A DNA stretch of 64,000 bases. Origin: Alistipes megaguti (GTDB lineage Bacteria; Bacteroidota; Bacteroidia; Bacteroidales; Rikenellaceae). The notes beneath the pieces are model-generated. The model saw nothing but the letters and a program-made list of their open reading frames with translations, was not told where the DNA came from and searched no databases. Position numbers and translations under genes: made by a program. The DNA is taken from contig NZ_LR027382.1 of the NCBI RefSeq assembly GCF_900604385.1, positions 558,001 to 622,000 of the forward strand, given 5' to 3'. The first letter of the stretch is position 1. The number at the start of each line of letters is the position of its first letter. Of the stretch, positions 9,182 to 17,714 are shown one piece after another.

Positions 9182-10183
9182 TCAGTTGGCGTATATTTCG
9201 ATGTCGTCACCGACGATCCGGTAGTTGAACTTGTAGGTCAGCTGCAGCACCGACATGATGTGGTAGATGCCGTCCTCGACCTGGAAGTCGCCCGAGAAAC
9301 GCAGCCCGCGCAGCGCATCGTCCTTGAAGCGGATATCGACATTGTAGTAGCGGTTGAGCTCCCGGACAATCTCTTCGAGGGTATTGTGTTCGAAGCTGAA
9401 GCGGCCGTAGATCCAGTTGATCGAGCGTTCGGCCGTCGGGATATCCGACAGCTGCATGTCTTTCGTATCGGTATGGAAGAGCAGCTGCTGCGAGGGGCGA
9501 AGCCGCAGAGCGGGCCGGTGCTCCCCCGTGACGGAGGCCTCGACCGATCCTTCGAGCAGAACGGTGGTTATCAGGTGCTTCTGCGCATCGTTCCGGATAT
9601 TGAAACGCGTTCCCAGCACCCGGATATCGAGGCCGTTGGTCGAGACGACGAACGGAGCATGCCGGTCGTGCGACACCTCGAAGTAGGCTTCGCCGTCCAT
9701 CTTCACGCGGCGCTTGCGCGAGAAGAACGAGGCGGCATACTCCACGCGGCTCGACGAATTGAGCCAGACCTTCGTGCCGTCGGGCAGCACGGCCTGCGAG
9801 CGTTCGCCGAGTTCGGTATAGACGACAACCGGACGAGTCAGCCGCTCGACGGAGGTCCGGGCCATCCAGCCGCCGGCCAGCAGCACGACGGCCACGGCCG
9901 CGGCGGCCGTCACACGCTTCAGACCGCGGATCCACACCATCCGCCGAACCCGTTCGCGGAGCCGCGTGCGGCAAAGCCCGTAGGCCTTTTCCACGTCGAT
10001 GCGGGCCGTATCGTTGATGCGGTCGTTGAGATAGAGCAGCCGATAGATCTCGCCCAACCGCTGACGGTTGGCCGGCGAGGCATCGTACCAGGCCTCCACC
10101 GCGGCACGCTGCTGCGCGTCGAGTTCTCCGCTCAGATAAGCGGCCAGCGTCGCTTCGTTGATTTCAAAATCCGCCATTTTCAT
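9182..10183 (-). CDS. FecR-type anti-sigma factor
   Basis: 333 residues from ATG 10183 (a TTG at 10207 and an ATG at 10177 are alternatives). A cytoplasmic N-terminal part (about 1-90) with YLSGELDAQQ should hold the sigma factor. A single membrane helix follows at about 93-107. A periplasmic FecR domain (VLPDGTKVWLNSSSRVEY, then DGEAYFEVSHDRHAPFVV) and a C-terminal DUF4974-type domain (FSFEHNTLEEIVRELNRYY) follow, the latter being the likely contact for the SusC STN domain. It lies 74 bases after the sigma factor gene and before susC, the standard order for ECF-controlled Sus loci. Confidence 0.93.
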   Translation of the reverse strand: MKMADFEINEATLAAYLSGELDAQQRAAVEAWYDASPANRQRLGEIYRLLYLNDRINDTARIDVEKAYGLCRTRLRERVRRMVWIRGLKRVTAAAAVAVVLLAGGWMARTSVERLTRPVVVYTELGERSQAVLPDGTKVWLNSSSRVEYAASFFSRKRRVKMDGEAYFEVSHDRHAPFVVSTNGLDIRVLGTRFNIRNDAQKHLITTVLLEGSVEASVTGEHRPALRLRPSQQLLFHTDTKDMQLSDIPTAERSINWIYGRFSFEHNTLEEIVRELNRYYNVDIRFKDDALRGLRFSGDFQVEDGIYHIMSVLQLTYKFNYRIVGDDIEIYAN

Positions 10184-10257
10184 CTGCTTGTCTGCATAGT
10201 AATACAATCCGCCGGTAAAAGTTACTAACGGAGAGACGCATTTTTTTCACTTTTTTT

Positions 10258-10866
10258 TCAGGAAAGCCTGCTTCCGAGCACCAGCGCGATCAGAGGCCAG
10301 TATTCGCGCAGCTCGTCGCGCAGCAGGCGGACGGTCTGACCGATGCGGTAGTTGACCGTCTGGGGCGAGACGTGGAGGGCCTCGGCGATCTCCCGGTGGG
10401 TCATCCCCTCGAGACGGTGCATGCGGAACGTCTGCCGGAACTCAGCAGGCAGTTTGTCCAGGGCCTCGTTCAGACGGCGCATGAGTTCGCCCTCGAGGTA
10501 GAAGTCCGGATCGTCGAACTCCTCCTCGCAATCCCGGGCCAGTTCGCGGAAGATGCGGTTGCGGACCGTATGGCGCGAGGCGCTGTTGATCGACTTGTTC
10601 TTGACGATGGTGAAGAGCAGCGACTTGAGCGGCATCTCGGGAAGCAACGTCATGCGGTGTTCCCAGAGCCACATCATGGTATCCTGCACCAGCTCTTCGG
10701 CCCGGTCGATGGTCACGAAGCGGGTTGCATAGGTGCACAGGGGTTTGTAGTAGCGCCGGAAGAGCGCATGGAAACACGCTTCGTCGCCGGCATGGAGCAG
10801 TCGGACGACCGTACGGTTGTCCTGCATGTCGACAACCTGTTGCGTATTTTCGCTGGCAGTTCTCAT
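10258..10866 (-). CDS. ECF RNA polymerase sigma factor (sigma-70 family)
   Basis: 202 residues. Region 2 is seen in FHALFRRYYKPLCTYA and RAEELVQDTMMWLWEH; region 4 in LDKLPAEFRQTFRMHRLEGMT with the helix-turn-helix MTHREIAEALHVSPQTVNYRI. It should direct transcription of the susC operon when released from the FecR protein. The frame is open to 11001, but a well-formed housekeeping promoter at 10906-10936 lies inside that extension, so translation must begin downstream: ATG 10866 (chosen) or ATG 10827. Confidence 0.92.
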   Translation of the reverse strand: MRTASENTQQVVDMQDNRTVVRLLHAGDEACFHALFRRYYKPLCTYATRFVTIDRAEELVQDTMMWLWEHRMTLLPEMPLKSLLFTIVKNKSINSASRHTVRNRIFRELARDCEEEFDDPDFYLEGELMRRLNEALDKLPAEFRQTFRMHRLEGMTHREIAEALHVSPQTVNYRIGQTVRLLRDELREYWPLIALVLGSRLS

Positions 10867-10905
10867 CTGCGCGCTCCCGGGGATCTCCGAGAATCGGGAG
10901 CCGAA

Positions 10906-10936
10906 CAAAAATACAATAATATCCGTGATTTGCAAA
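10906..10936 (-). promoter_or_regulatory. Housekeeping promoter of the ECF sigma gene
   Basis: On the minus strand a -33 TTTG (10933-10936) and a -7 TATTTTTG (10906-10913) are separated by exactly 19 bases, the Bacteroidota sigma-ABfr consensus. It gives an mRNA leader of about 35 bases to the ATG at 10866 and rules out the longer reading of the sigma factor. Confidence 0.8.
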
Positions 10937-10999
10937 AAAAAACGGGACATGCCGCCCCGCGCCACCGCCCTCTGGATCCCGCCAGCGACTCCAGCGCTC

Positions 11000-11033
11000 A
11001 AAAAAATCCGGCCCCGACACTCCGGGACCGGAC
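11000..11033 (-). terminator. Terminator downstream of ferritin
   Basis: On the minus strand a 9-bp stem (11024-11032 with 11007-11015, one G-T pair) is followed by a run of seven T. It lies about 105 bases after the ferritin stop. Confidence 0.65.
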
Positions 11034-11139
11034 CTCACAACTACTATTCTACTATGACAAAAACCTTTTCGGTACAATCATCCGGGCAACACGGCTCCGG
11101 AAAGAGGCCTCCGTATCCGGAGAGGCGGCATTACAACCG

Positions 11140-11664
11140 TCAGGCCTCGGTCGACGAGAGCGGTGCAGCCAGCGCATAGGTGCGCGACGAAAGCTCCTTG
11201 TCCAGCATGTAGAGGCCGAACTTGTTGCCGTCGACCGCTTCGCAGGCGGCAATCATCTCACGGGCCGTCTCCTCCTCCTCGACCTGCTCGTTGACGAACC
11301 ACACGAGCATGTTCGACGAGGCGTAATCGTGATCTTCGGCAGCGATCGAGACCAGACGGTTGATCATCTCCGTCACCTTCTTTTCATGCTTGAGCGTATC
11401 CTGGAACATCTCCAGCGGCGAGGCCCATTCGGTCCGTACGGCCTCGATCGGACGCAGCGTCACCTTGCCTTCGCGCGTCAGCAGGTAATTCATGATGATC
11501 CGGGCGTGGTCCTGCTCCTCGCGGAACTGAACGTAAAACCAACTGGCAATGCCCTTCAGCCCCTTGGCCTCGGCATCCGCCGACATCGAAAGATAGAGAT
11601 ACGCCGACCACATCTCGGCATTGATCTGCGCATTGAGCGCCTCGTGCAGCTTTTGACTCAACAT
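11140..11664 (-). CDS. ftnA: Ferritin (iron storage)
   Basis: 174 residues, normal for bacterial non-haem ferritin. The four-helix bundle starts MLSQKLHEALNAQINAE. The ferroxidase ligands are visible: Glu in QINAEMWSAYLYL, the pair in FREEQDHA (E and H), and Glu residues in the third and fourth helices (EKKVTEMI, NEQVEEEE). It oxidises Fe(II) and stores the mineral in a 24-mer shell. The frame runs upstream to 11751, but ATG 11664 gives the family N-terminus and sits 43 bases after a good -7 box. It is transcribed alone. Confidence 0.95.
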   Translation of the reverse strand: MLSQKLHEALNAQINAEMWSAYLYLSMSADAEAKGLKGIASWFYVQFREEQDHARIIMNYLLTREGKVTLRPIEAVRTEWASPLEMFQDTLKHEKKVTEMINRLVSIAAEDHDYASSNMLVWFVNEQVEEEETAREMIAACEAVDGNKFGLYMLDKELSSRTYALAAPLSSTEA

Positions 11665-11706
11665 AGCGGTAACGTTTTCAGGTTGTATGGTTTCTGTTTG
11701 TAAAGG

Positions 11707-11737
11707 CAAAGATAGATAGTTTCCGATTATTTGCAAA
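11707..11737 (-). promoter_or_regulatory. Promoter of ferritin
   Basis: Minus-strand -33 TTTG (11734-11737) and -7 TATCTTTG (11707-11714) with a 19-base spacer, a perfect Bacteroidota match. Confidence 0.85.
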
Positions 11738-11784
11738 GAAATTCCGATCATATCATTTTATACCGCCATCAGCAGAAACGATAC

Positions 11785-11814
11785 GCGGCATCCGACCTGC
11801 AAATCGGATGCCGC
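11785..11814 (-). terminator. Hairpin after the PepSY-like gene, probable terminator
   Basis: A perfect 11-bp stem (11785-11795 with 11804-11814) with an 8-base loop lies 28 bases after the stop of the PepSY-like gene. The T-run on the minus strand is weak, so termination efficiency is uncertain. Confidence 0.5.
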
Positions 11815-11842
11815 AATCGTTGCCGGAGGTCGGTTTCGGGGA

Positions 11843-12286
11843 TCAGTCGTCGATGTCGACCAGGCGGAAGCTGCTGTCGAACTCCAGATCCAGCCCGTTG
11901 TCCAGCTCGACGTCGTAACCGCGGCGATCGCGGTCGAGGCTGATGATCCGGCGCTGAGCGAAACGGGTCGAGACACAATCCCGGATCGGCCGGGGAACAA
12001 TCTCGGTCGGGACTTCGCCATACTTGCACTCGATCTCCTTCCAATCGCCGTTCCGCCGGAATTCGACCTTCGAACCATCGACGAAGAGGACCTTGTAACT
12101 CTTGTCGAAGAGCTCCTCGTCGACCTTGGCATAGGAGACTTCGAGCCCCTTGAAATAGGTATTGATAAATTGCTGCGACGAAGCGGGGAGCTCCCCGACG
12201 GAGATCATCCGGTCGTTGCCGGCCAAAGCCGCAACGGTCGTGCATACGGCCAGCAGGGCGGCCAAAAGAATCGTGAACTTTTTCAT
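11843..12286 (-). CDS. PepSY-like (DUF2874) periplasmic protein
   Basis: 147 residues with a signal peptide (about 1-22, ending AALAG). Two repeats of about 55 residues show the PepSY-like/BLIP-like pattern: LPASSQQFINTYF...YAKVD...YKVLFVDGSKVEFRRNGDWKEIEC, then the second with VPTEIVPRPIRDCV...YDVELDNGLDLEFDSSFRLVDID. Such proteins are common beside two-component systems in Bacteroidota and may monitor the periplasm; the ligand is unknown. It lies downstream of the kinase gene but has its own promoter, which shares a direct repeat with the response-regulator promoter, so it is probably a target of that system. Confidence 0.85.
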   Translation of the reverse strand: MKKFTILLAALLAVCTTVAALAGNDRMISVGELPASSQQFINTYFKGLEVSYAKVDEELFDKSYKVLFVDGSKVEFRRNGDWKEIECKYGEVPTEIVPRPIRDCVSTRFAQRRIISLDRDRRGYDVELDNGLDLEFDSSFRLVDIDD

Positions 12287-12321
12287 AATCGTCTGTAATC
12301 GGTTTCCATTATTTCCTGCTG

Positions 12322-12357
12322 CAAAGTTCCAACGCGAAACTGAAACGAATCTGAAAA
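12322..12357 (-). promoter_or_regulatory. Promoter and predicted response-regulator box of the PepSY-like gene
   Basis: Minus-strand -7-like element GAACTTTG (12322-12329), then 11 bases upstream of it an 11-bp-spaced direct repeat: TTTCAGATTCGTTTCAGTTT reads on the minus strand over about 12337-12356. The same repeat occurs at the same distance from the -7 box upstream of the response-regulator gene. Head-to-tail half sites with about 10-11 bp spacing are the binding mode of OmpR-family regulators. The -7 element is a poor match, as expected for an activated promoter. Confidence 0.6.
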
Positions 12358-12450
12358 ACGAATTCTTCGAACCGTTTTTTTGACTGAAGAAGGCGAAAGG
12401 TCTTCAAAGCGGACCGTCGGAGGGTGTCGGAGGGAACGTCGTTGAGCGTC

Positions 12451-12522
12451 TGGGGGCCGGGGACGCCGGAAACGCCGGGGGATGTTGGGGCGTCGGGAAC
12501 ATCGGGGACGTCGGGGGCGTCG
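12451..12522. repeat. GC-rich minisatellite, about eight 9-bp units
   Basis: Imperfect 9-base units (GACGCCCCC, GACGTCCCC, GATGTTCCC and variants on the minus strand) fill the gap between the kinase stop and the PepSY-like promoter. The stretch could be read as a Pro/Asp/Val-rich peptide, but that frame has no start or context, so it is treated as non-coding. Confidence 0.55.
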
Positions 12523-12531
12523 CGAGCCCTT

Positions 12532-13812
12532 CTACGCCGGAAAATCGACCGTAAAGCAGTGGAGCCCCTGACGGAAATCGTAGCGGATCCGCAGCCCGTA
12601 GAGGCGGCAGACGGCATCGACAATGGCCAGTCCGAGCCCCGTCGAACCCTTCTTCTTGGTACCCTGATAGAAGCGGTCGAAGATGTGTGCGGCATCCAGG
12701 GGACCGGCGTCGGCCGAATTCTCGATCTCGAAGCGGCGGGCCGAGATCCGGACCCGCACCTCGCCGCCCTCCGCCCCGTGGACAAAGGCATTCTTGATGA
12801 GATTTCCCACCAGACTCCCCGCCAGCGAGGGGTTCATCCGCACGCGCAGCGGAGCCTGCTCCTCCATCACGAAACGCATGCCCCGATAGGCGTAGATCTC
12901 CTCCAGATCCTCACCCGTGCGGCGGGTCAACCCGCCGAGATCAACCTCCTCGATCTCGGGAAACTGCCCGTTGTCGATCTTCGAGAGCAGCAGCAGCGAA
13001 CGGTTCAGGCGCACCAGATAGTCCAGCGTATGCTGCACCTTGGCAATCTCGCCCAGCTGCTCCTCGCTGAATCCCTGCGGATCGTCGACCAGCATCTCCA
13101 GCCGGTTGCGGCAGACGGCCAGCGGCGTCTGCATTTCGTGCGAAGCGTTGCCGATGAACTGCTTCTGGCGTTCGAACGACGACTCGGCCCGCTGTGCGGA
13201 ACGCATCGCCGCGTCGTTCAGCCGCCGGAACTCCGTCACCGAGGTCTCAACCACCAGCGGAGCATTCGGACGCCCGATCCGGTAGTCGTCCAGCCAACGC
13301 AGCAGCGCATAGAGCGGCCGCATCATGCGGTTGACCACCACGACCGTCACCAGCAACACCGACAACAGCAGGAAGAGATACAGGTAGAGAATTCCGTAGA
13401 AGATGGCCTCCAGCAGATCCTCCTTTTCGATGCTGGGGGTCATCACCGTCAGTTCGTACCAGCGGCCGCTGGCGTCGCGGAACGTCTGGCGCAGCACGCG
13501 GGCCGGCTCCTCGTCATCCCGTTCCGGAATATAGATCTCCTCATCCGTATAGCGTTCATGGGCCCAGCCTTCGGCATATTCGGCCGAAACCTCGTGCAGA
13601 TAATAACCGGTATTGCCATCGGCCGAGGTCTCGGGAAGCTCCCGCCCGGCCAGTACGCGCTTGACGATCACCTCGGCGCGCGCCTCGAGGGCATCGTCCA
13701 CCTCGTCGTTGACCTCGTCGATGAGCGTGAAGTAGAAGAGTGCCGCCCACCCGGCCAGCAGCAGCGTGAGCACCCACAACAAGTGCAGCAGAATACGATA
13801 GACCAGTTTCAC
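12532..13812 (-). CDS. Sensor histidine kinase
   Basis: 426 residues, GTG start. Two membrane helices (about 7-30 and 137-160) flank a periplasmic domain of about 105 residues. The dimerisation/phosphoacceptor helix carries NASHEMQTPLAV with the phospho-His; the ATPase part shows the N-box NLIKNAFVHG and the G-box GSTGLGLAIVDAV. It should phosphorylate the response regulator encoded just upstream; the start codon overlaps that gene's stop by 4 bases. The signal is unknown; the PepSY-like protein could be part of sensing. Confidence 0.93.
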   Translation of the reverse strand: MKLVYRILLHLLWVLTLLLAGWAALFYFTLIDEVNDEVDDALEARAEVIVKRVLAGRELPETSADGNTGYYLHEVSAEYAEGWAHERYTDEEIYIPERDDEEPARVLRQTFRDASGRWYELTVMTPSIEKEDLLEAIFYGILYLYLFLLLSVLLVTVVVVNRMMRPLYALLRWLDDYRIGRPNAPLVVETSVTEFRRLNDAAMRSAQRAESSFERQKQFIGNASHEMQTPLAVCRNRLEMLVDDPQGFSEEQLGEIAKVQHTLDYLVRLNRSLLLLSKIDNGQFPEIEEVDLGGLTRRTGEDLEEIYAYRGMRFVMEEQAPLRVRMNPSLAGSLVGNLIKNAFVHGAEGGEVRVRISARRFEIENSADAGPLDAAHIFDRFYQGTKKKGSTGLGLAIVDAVCRLYGLRIRYDFRQGLHCFTVDFPA

Positions 13813-14486
13813 GGCCGGACCAGTTTATAACCGAAACCGTAAACGGACCGGATCTCGATGTCGGCCCCGGCATCGTGGAGTTTGCGCCGCAGGTTCTTCA
13901 TCTGCGCATAGACGAAGTCGAAATTGTCCACCTGGTCGATATGGTCGCCCCAGACCCCTTCGGCCAGCATCGCCTTGTCGACCGTATGGTTGGGCCGGGC
14001 CATGAAATAGTGCAGGATGTCATACTCCTTGCGCAGCAGATCGAGCGGACGTCCCGCCACCTCGACCCGCCGGCTGTCGGGCCACAGGCGCACGTTCCCC
14101 GCCTCGAGGCTCTCGTACCCGTCGCGCTGGTGGCGGCGCAGCACGCTCCGGATCCGGGCGCTCAACTCCGCCAGGTGGAACGGCTTGGGCAGGTAGTCGT
14201 CCGCTCCGAGTTCGAGTCCCTCGATCTTGTCATCCAGCGAATCGCGCGCCGAGATGATGATCACGCCGGCCCGGCTGCGGCGACGCTTCAACGCCTCGAG
14301 CAGCCGCAGCCCGCTTCCGCCGGGCAGCATGATATCGAGCAGGATACAGTCGTAATCGTATGCGGCGATCTTGTCCGAAGCCGAGGCATAGTCGGCCGCC
14401 TGTTCGACGACGTACTGCTCGCGCGTCAACGTCCGCACCATAATCTCCCGCAGGGAGGGTTCATCTTCCACAATCAATATCTTCAT
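13809..14486 (-). CDS. OmpR-family response regulator
   Basis: 225 residues. The receiver domain (1-120) has the acidic pair in VEDEPS, phospho-Asp in CILLDIMLPGGSG, and the conserved Lys in DYLPKPFHLAEL. A C-terminal winged helix (about 128-222) ends GADIEIRSVYGFGYKLV, the usual OmpR/PhoB wing. It is the first gene of the kinase operon. Its own promoter carries the direct repeat found at the PepSY-like gene, pointing to autoregulation. Confidence 0.95.
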   Translation of the reverse strand: MKILIVEDEPSLREIMVRTLTREQYVVEQAADYASASDKIAAYDYDCILLDIMLPGGSGLRLLEALKRRRSRAGVIIISARDSLDDKIEGLELGADDYLPKPFHLAELSARIRSVLRRHQRDGYESLEAGNVRLWPDSRRVEVAGRPLDLLRKEYDILHYFMARPNHTVDKAMLAEGVWGDHIDQVDNFDFVYAQMKNLRRKLHDAGADIEIRSVYGFGYKLVRP

Positions 14487-14591
14487 AGTCCATCAATTTC
14501 ATCTCCGGGCATTCCCGGCATTCCCCGAACGTCCGGTTTTTCCCTGGTCCTGTCACGCCTTTGCCTCGTCGGCTTTCGTCCGGGCCGCAGG

Positions 14592-14627
14592 CAAAGGTAG
14601 CCATCAAAACCGAAAGCAATCTGAAAC
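14592..14627 (-). promoter_or_regulatory. Promoter and predicted autoregulatory box of the response-regulator operon
   Basis: Minus-strand -7 TACCTTTG (14592-14599) with, 11 bases upstream, the direct repeat TTTCAGATTGCTTTCGGTTT (about 14607-14626). Compared with the PepSY-like promoter, 17 of the 20 bases agree and the distance to the -7 box is identical. No good -33 TTTG is present, so activation by the regulator bound at this place is plausible. Confidence 0.6.
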
Positions 14628-14644
14628 GGAGCGTCGGAACCGCC

Positions 14645-15139
14645 TCACTCCGCCCCGGTCCGATCTCCAAGATCGCACCGCATCACCCATTCACCGTCGT
14701 GCTCCGCAACCGTCCGGAATCCGAGACGCAGGTAGAGTCTTGCCGCCGGATTGTCCCGCTGCACGGAGAGGGAGACCGCACAAAAACCGCGGCCGGACAA
14801 CTCCTCCAACAGAGCCCGGAGAAGCCGGGTTCCGAAACCGCGTCCCCGGAACGACGGATAAAGCGCGACGGCCAGCTCGGGGATCGGCTCTCCGGTCCAT
14901 CCGAAACCGTGCATCACGCGGCACCACGCCGCCCCGACCACCTCGCCGCCAACCTCGGCCACCAGGCAGCAATCTCCCGCCCGCGACCCGAACGCCTCGA
15001 CATAGGGTCGCAACGCAGGGGTCCGGACCACCTCCCGCGGCAATCGTTGCGCAGGGTCGGGCTGCCAAAGGGCTTCATAAAGGAAATCCTCCAGCAGCGG
15101 GATCTCCGTCGGGCGGATCAGGCGGATCAGCAGTTCCAT
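14645..15139 (-). CDS. GNAT family N-acetyltransferase
   Basis: 164 residues from ATG 15139. The acetyl-CoA binding motif is clear as YPSFRGRGFGTRLLRALLEEL, and the following VQRDNPAARLYLRLGFRTV matches the end of the fold. Substrate unknown. A TATCTTTA element on the minus strand (15144-15151) lies only 4 bases before the ATG and may be its -7 box, though no -33 match is seen. It is monocistronic and unrelated in order to the kinase pair. Confidence 0.85.
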   Translation of the reverse strand: MELLIRLIRPTEIPLLEDFLYEALWQPDPAQRLPREVVRTPALRPYVEAFGSRAGDCCLVAEVGGEVVGAAWCRVMHGFGWTGEPIPELAVALYPSFRGRGFGTRLLRALLEELSGRGFCAVSLSVQRDNPAARLYLRLGFRTVAEHDGEWVMRCDLGDRTGAE

Positions 15140-15209
15140 ACTGTAAAGATACGAATTTTCCGGGGTTTCCGGATGGAGCATATCCGAAAACCGACTCCCG
15201 AATCAACAA

Positions 15210-15246
15210 AAAAGCGATGCACTCCTTACGGAGAACATCGCTTTTC
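15210..15246 (-). terminator. Terminator of the yceD-rpmF-plsX-fabH operon
   Basis: AAAAGCGATG (15210-15219) pairs with CATCGCTTTT (15236-15245), with an inner CTCC/GGAG helix. On the minus strand a run of six T follows. It lies about 130 bases after the fabH stop; the intervening bases (15247-15377) hold short imperfect repeats of a GGCTTGCC/CTGGCG type and no gene. Confidence 0.75.
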
Positions 15247-15377
15247 CATCAGACGGAATCGGGGGCGGAACCCTGCGACCGGGTTCATTTCGTTACCCGG
15301 CTACTCGGCTTGTCTGGCGTCCGGCTTACCCGGCGTCTGGCTTGCCCAGGCTCCCCCCCCCTTCTCGGGCCCCGGGA

Positions 15378-16382
15378 TCAGGCCTTCGAACCGTCGTAGG
15401 CCCACTTCACGTAGATGGCACCCCAGGTATAACCGCCACCGAAGGCGGCCAGAATCAGGTTGTCACCCTTGCGGAGCTGGCTCTCGTAGTCGTAGAGGCA
15501 GGTCGGGATCGTGGCGGCCGTCGTATTGCCGTTGCGGTCGATATTGATCATGCACTTGTCCTGGGTAATGCCCATGCGGCGGGCCGTGGCATCGATGATG
15601 CGCAGGTTGGCCTGGTGAGGTACCAGGAAGCGGATATCGTCCCCCGTGAGGTGGTGGCGCTCCATCATCTCCACCGAGACATCCGACATCTTCGATACGG
15701 CAGCCTTGAAGACGGCATGGCCGTCCCACGTGATCGTATGCCAGTTGTTCTGTACGGTCTCGATCGATGCCGGGTAACGCGAACCGCCGGCTTTCATGTA
15801 GAGCTGCAGCTCGCCCGAGCCGTCGCTGCGGAGAATCGAGTCGATCACACCATAGCCTTCGGTATTGGGCTCGAGCAGCACGGCGGCTGCGGCATCGCCG
15901 AAGAGCGGGCAGGTCGAACGGTCCGTGTAGTCAATGATCGACGACATCTTGTCGGCCCCCACAACGATGACACGCTTGCTCGTGCCGGCCTCGATGAACT
16001 TGGCACCGGTGGTCAGGGCGAAGAGGAAGCCGCTGCAGGCTGCCGAAACGTCGTAGGCGAAGGCATTCTTGCAACCGGCCTGATCGGCGATCAGGTTACC
16101 CGTCGAGGGGAAGAACATGTCGGGGGTTACCGTGGCGCAGATCACCGCGTCGATCGACATCGGGTCAACACCCGTCTTGTCGAGCAGGTTCATCACGGCG
16201 CGGGCTCCCATGTAGGAGGTTCCGATGCCCTCACCCTTGAGGATATGGCGGGTTTTGATACCCGTATGCGACATGATCCACTCGTCGTTGGTGTCGACCA
16301 TGCGGCTCAACTCATCGTTCGTAAGAATATAATCCGGGAGGTACTGACCCACACCCGTAATTGCTGCTGTTATCTTACCCAT
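15378..16382 (-). CDS. fabH: Beta-ketoacyl-ACP synthase III
   Basis: 334 residues, a normal length. The catalytic Cys is in [11 protein letters not shown], the His in [10 protein letters not shown] and the Asn in [11 protein letters not shown]. It condenses acetyl-CoA (or another primer) with malonyl-ACP to start fatty-acid synthesis; in Bacteroidota the enzyme often takes branched primers, which cannot be decided here. It follows plsX by 29 bases, in the common rpmF-plsX-fabH order. Confidence 0.97.
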   Translation of the reverse strand: MGKITAAITGVGQYLPDYILTNDELSRMVDTNDEWIMSHTGIKTRHILKGEGIGTSYMGARAVMNLLDKTGVDPMSIDAVICATVTPDMFFPSTGNLIADQAGCKNAFAYDVSAACSGFLFALTTGAKFIEAGTSKRVIVVGADKMSSIIDYTDRSTCPLFGDAAAAVLLEPNTEGYGVIDSILRSDGSGELQLYMKAGGSRYPASIETVQNNWHTITWDGHAVFKAAVSKMSDVSVEMMERHHLTGDDIRFLVPHQANLRIIDATARRMGITQDKCMINIDRNGNTTAATIPTCLYDYESQLRKGDNLILAAFGGGYTWGAIYVKWAYDGSKA

Positions 16383-16411
16383 TAACTTAGACTTTTGCTT
16401 ACAGTAAACTT

Positions 16412-17359
16412 TTAATTTTTGAACGCATCGCGCAGTTTCGAGGTCAAGCCGGCCTTGATGACCTGCTCGGTCGAAAGGATCATGCTCCGGATGGCCTTCG
16501 GCGTCGAACAGCCGTGGCCGATGATCACCGGAGCATTGACACCCAGCACGGGAGTGCCGCCCACGTTCTCGTAATTCATGGCATCCCAGAAGGCATTGTG
16601 GCCTCCCAGCGCCAGATTGATCCGGTAGAGTCCCTCGGCCATCTTCAGCACCGTGTTGCCGACAAAACCGTCGCAGACGATCACATCGGCCACCTTGCCC
16701 GTGAAGAGGTACGAACTCTCGACATTACCCACGAAATGGATCCGGCTGTCGGCCTTCAGCAGATCGAACGTCGCCTTGACCTGGGCATTGCCCTTGGTCT
16801 CCTCCTCGCCGATGTTGAGCACCGCAACGCGCGGTTTTTCGATGCCCAGCACCGATTCGGCATAGATCGAGCCGATCAGGCCGTACTGAGCCAGCACTTC
16901 GGGTTTGCAGTCCACGTTGAGACCCACGTCGAGCAACAGGGCCGGACGTCCGCTGGCGGTCGGCACCGTTGAAGAGATCGTGGGGCGGATAACTCCTTCG
17001 ATCGGTTTGACGGCATACATCGAGCCGACCATCATGGCACCGGTCGAACCGGCGCTTGCAAAACCGTCGATGGCACCCTTGGCCAGGTATCCGAACCCGA
17101 CCGTAATGCTCGAATTGCTTTTGGTCTGAAACGCCTTGGCCGGGTGGTCACCCATCTCGATCACCTCGGTCGTGGGCACGAGGTCGAACCGCTCGGCAGG
17201 GCATCCTTCCGAAGCGAGTACGGACCTGATTTTCTGTTCGTCACCGAACAGGACGATGCGGCTGTCCGAGCCGACCGCGTCGAGCGCCATGACGGCTCCC
17301 TTGACAGCCGCATCGGGAGCGAAATCGCCACCCATGGCATCTACACCAATCTTTATCAT
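16412..17359 (-). CDS. plsX: Phosphate acyltransferase PlsX
   Basis: 315 residues from ATG 17359, which gives the family start [14 protein letters not shown]. Later motifs include [10 protein letters not shown] and [18 protein letters not shown]. The enzyme makes acyl-phosphate from acyl-ACP, linking fatty-acid to phospholipid synthesis. The frame is open far upstream through rpmF, but that extension is a shadow. The product list of the operon (ribosomal protein L32 with lipid enzymes) is a widely conserved pairing. Confidence 0.97.
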   Translation of the reverse strand: MIKIGVDAMGGDFAPDAAVKGAVMALDAVGSDSRIVLFGDEQKIRSVLASEGCPAERFDLVPTTEVIEMGDHPAKAFQTKSNSSITVGFGYLAKGAIDGFASAGSTGAMMVGSMYAVKPIEGVIRPTISSTVPTASGRPALLLDVGLNVDCKPEVLAQYGLIGSIYAESVLGIEKPRVAVLNIGEEETKGNAQVKATFDLLKADSRIHFVGNVESSYLFTGKVADVIVCDGFVGNTVLKMAEGLYRINLALGGHNAFWDAMNYENVGGTPVLGVNAPVIIGHGCSTPKAIRSMILSTEQVIKAGLTSKLRDAFKN

Positions 17360-17489
17360 ACTCGTGGAATTGGTTGAAAACTTCAGGACCGGGCGCCCGG
17401 ACGCCGCAAAAAAACGTTCGGCGGGACGGGTCCGTTCATAAACCGAAAAAGAGGCCTCTCCCCAGGGATGCACTCTTTCCGTACCGAAA

Positions 17490-17675
17490 CTATTCGGCTG
17501 CTTTCTTCTCGATGGCGAGCTTGCCGCGATAGAACCCGCACTCGGGGCATACACGGTGGTAGAGCACCGCTGCGCCGCAGTTCGAGCACGTAACGACCGT
17601 CGGAACGGTTGCCTTGTAGTGAGTTCTGCGCTTGTCGCGGCGCGTCGACGAGATTTTGTGTTTAGGATGTGCCAT
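17490..17675 (-). CDS. rpmF: Ribosomal protein L32 (zinc-binding form)
   Basis: 61 residues. N-terminus MAHPKHKISSTRRDKRRTHY is the L32 signature; the two CxxC pairs in CSNCGAAVLYHRVCPECG bind zinc, so this is the C+ form. It is part of the 50S subunit. The 130-base gap to plsX holds no gene. Confidence 0.97.
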   Translation of the reverse strand: MAHPKHKISSTRRDKRRTHYKATVPTVVTCSNCGAAVLYHRVCPECGFYRGKLAIEKKAAE

Positions 17676-17714
17676 TTTACAACTGTACTTTTATAAGTTC
17701 GACTTTCAATTCGT

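Noticed and set aside
10867..11001. N-terminal extension of the ECF sigma factor
   Set aside because: It would start upstream of the gene's own consensus promoter (10906-10936).
12309..12791. Pro/Val/Asp-rich open frame across the 9-bp repeats
   Set aside because: The frame is produced by the repeat and overlaps the kinase gene in another frame; no start signal.
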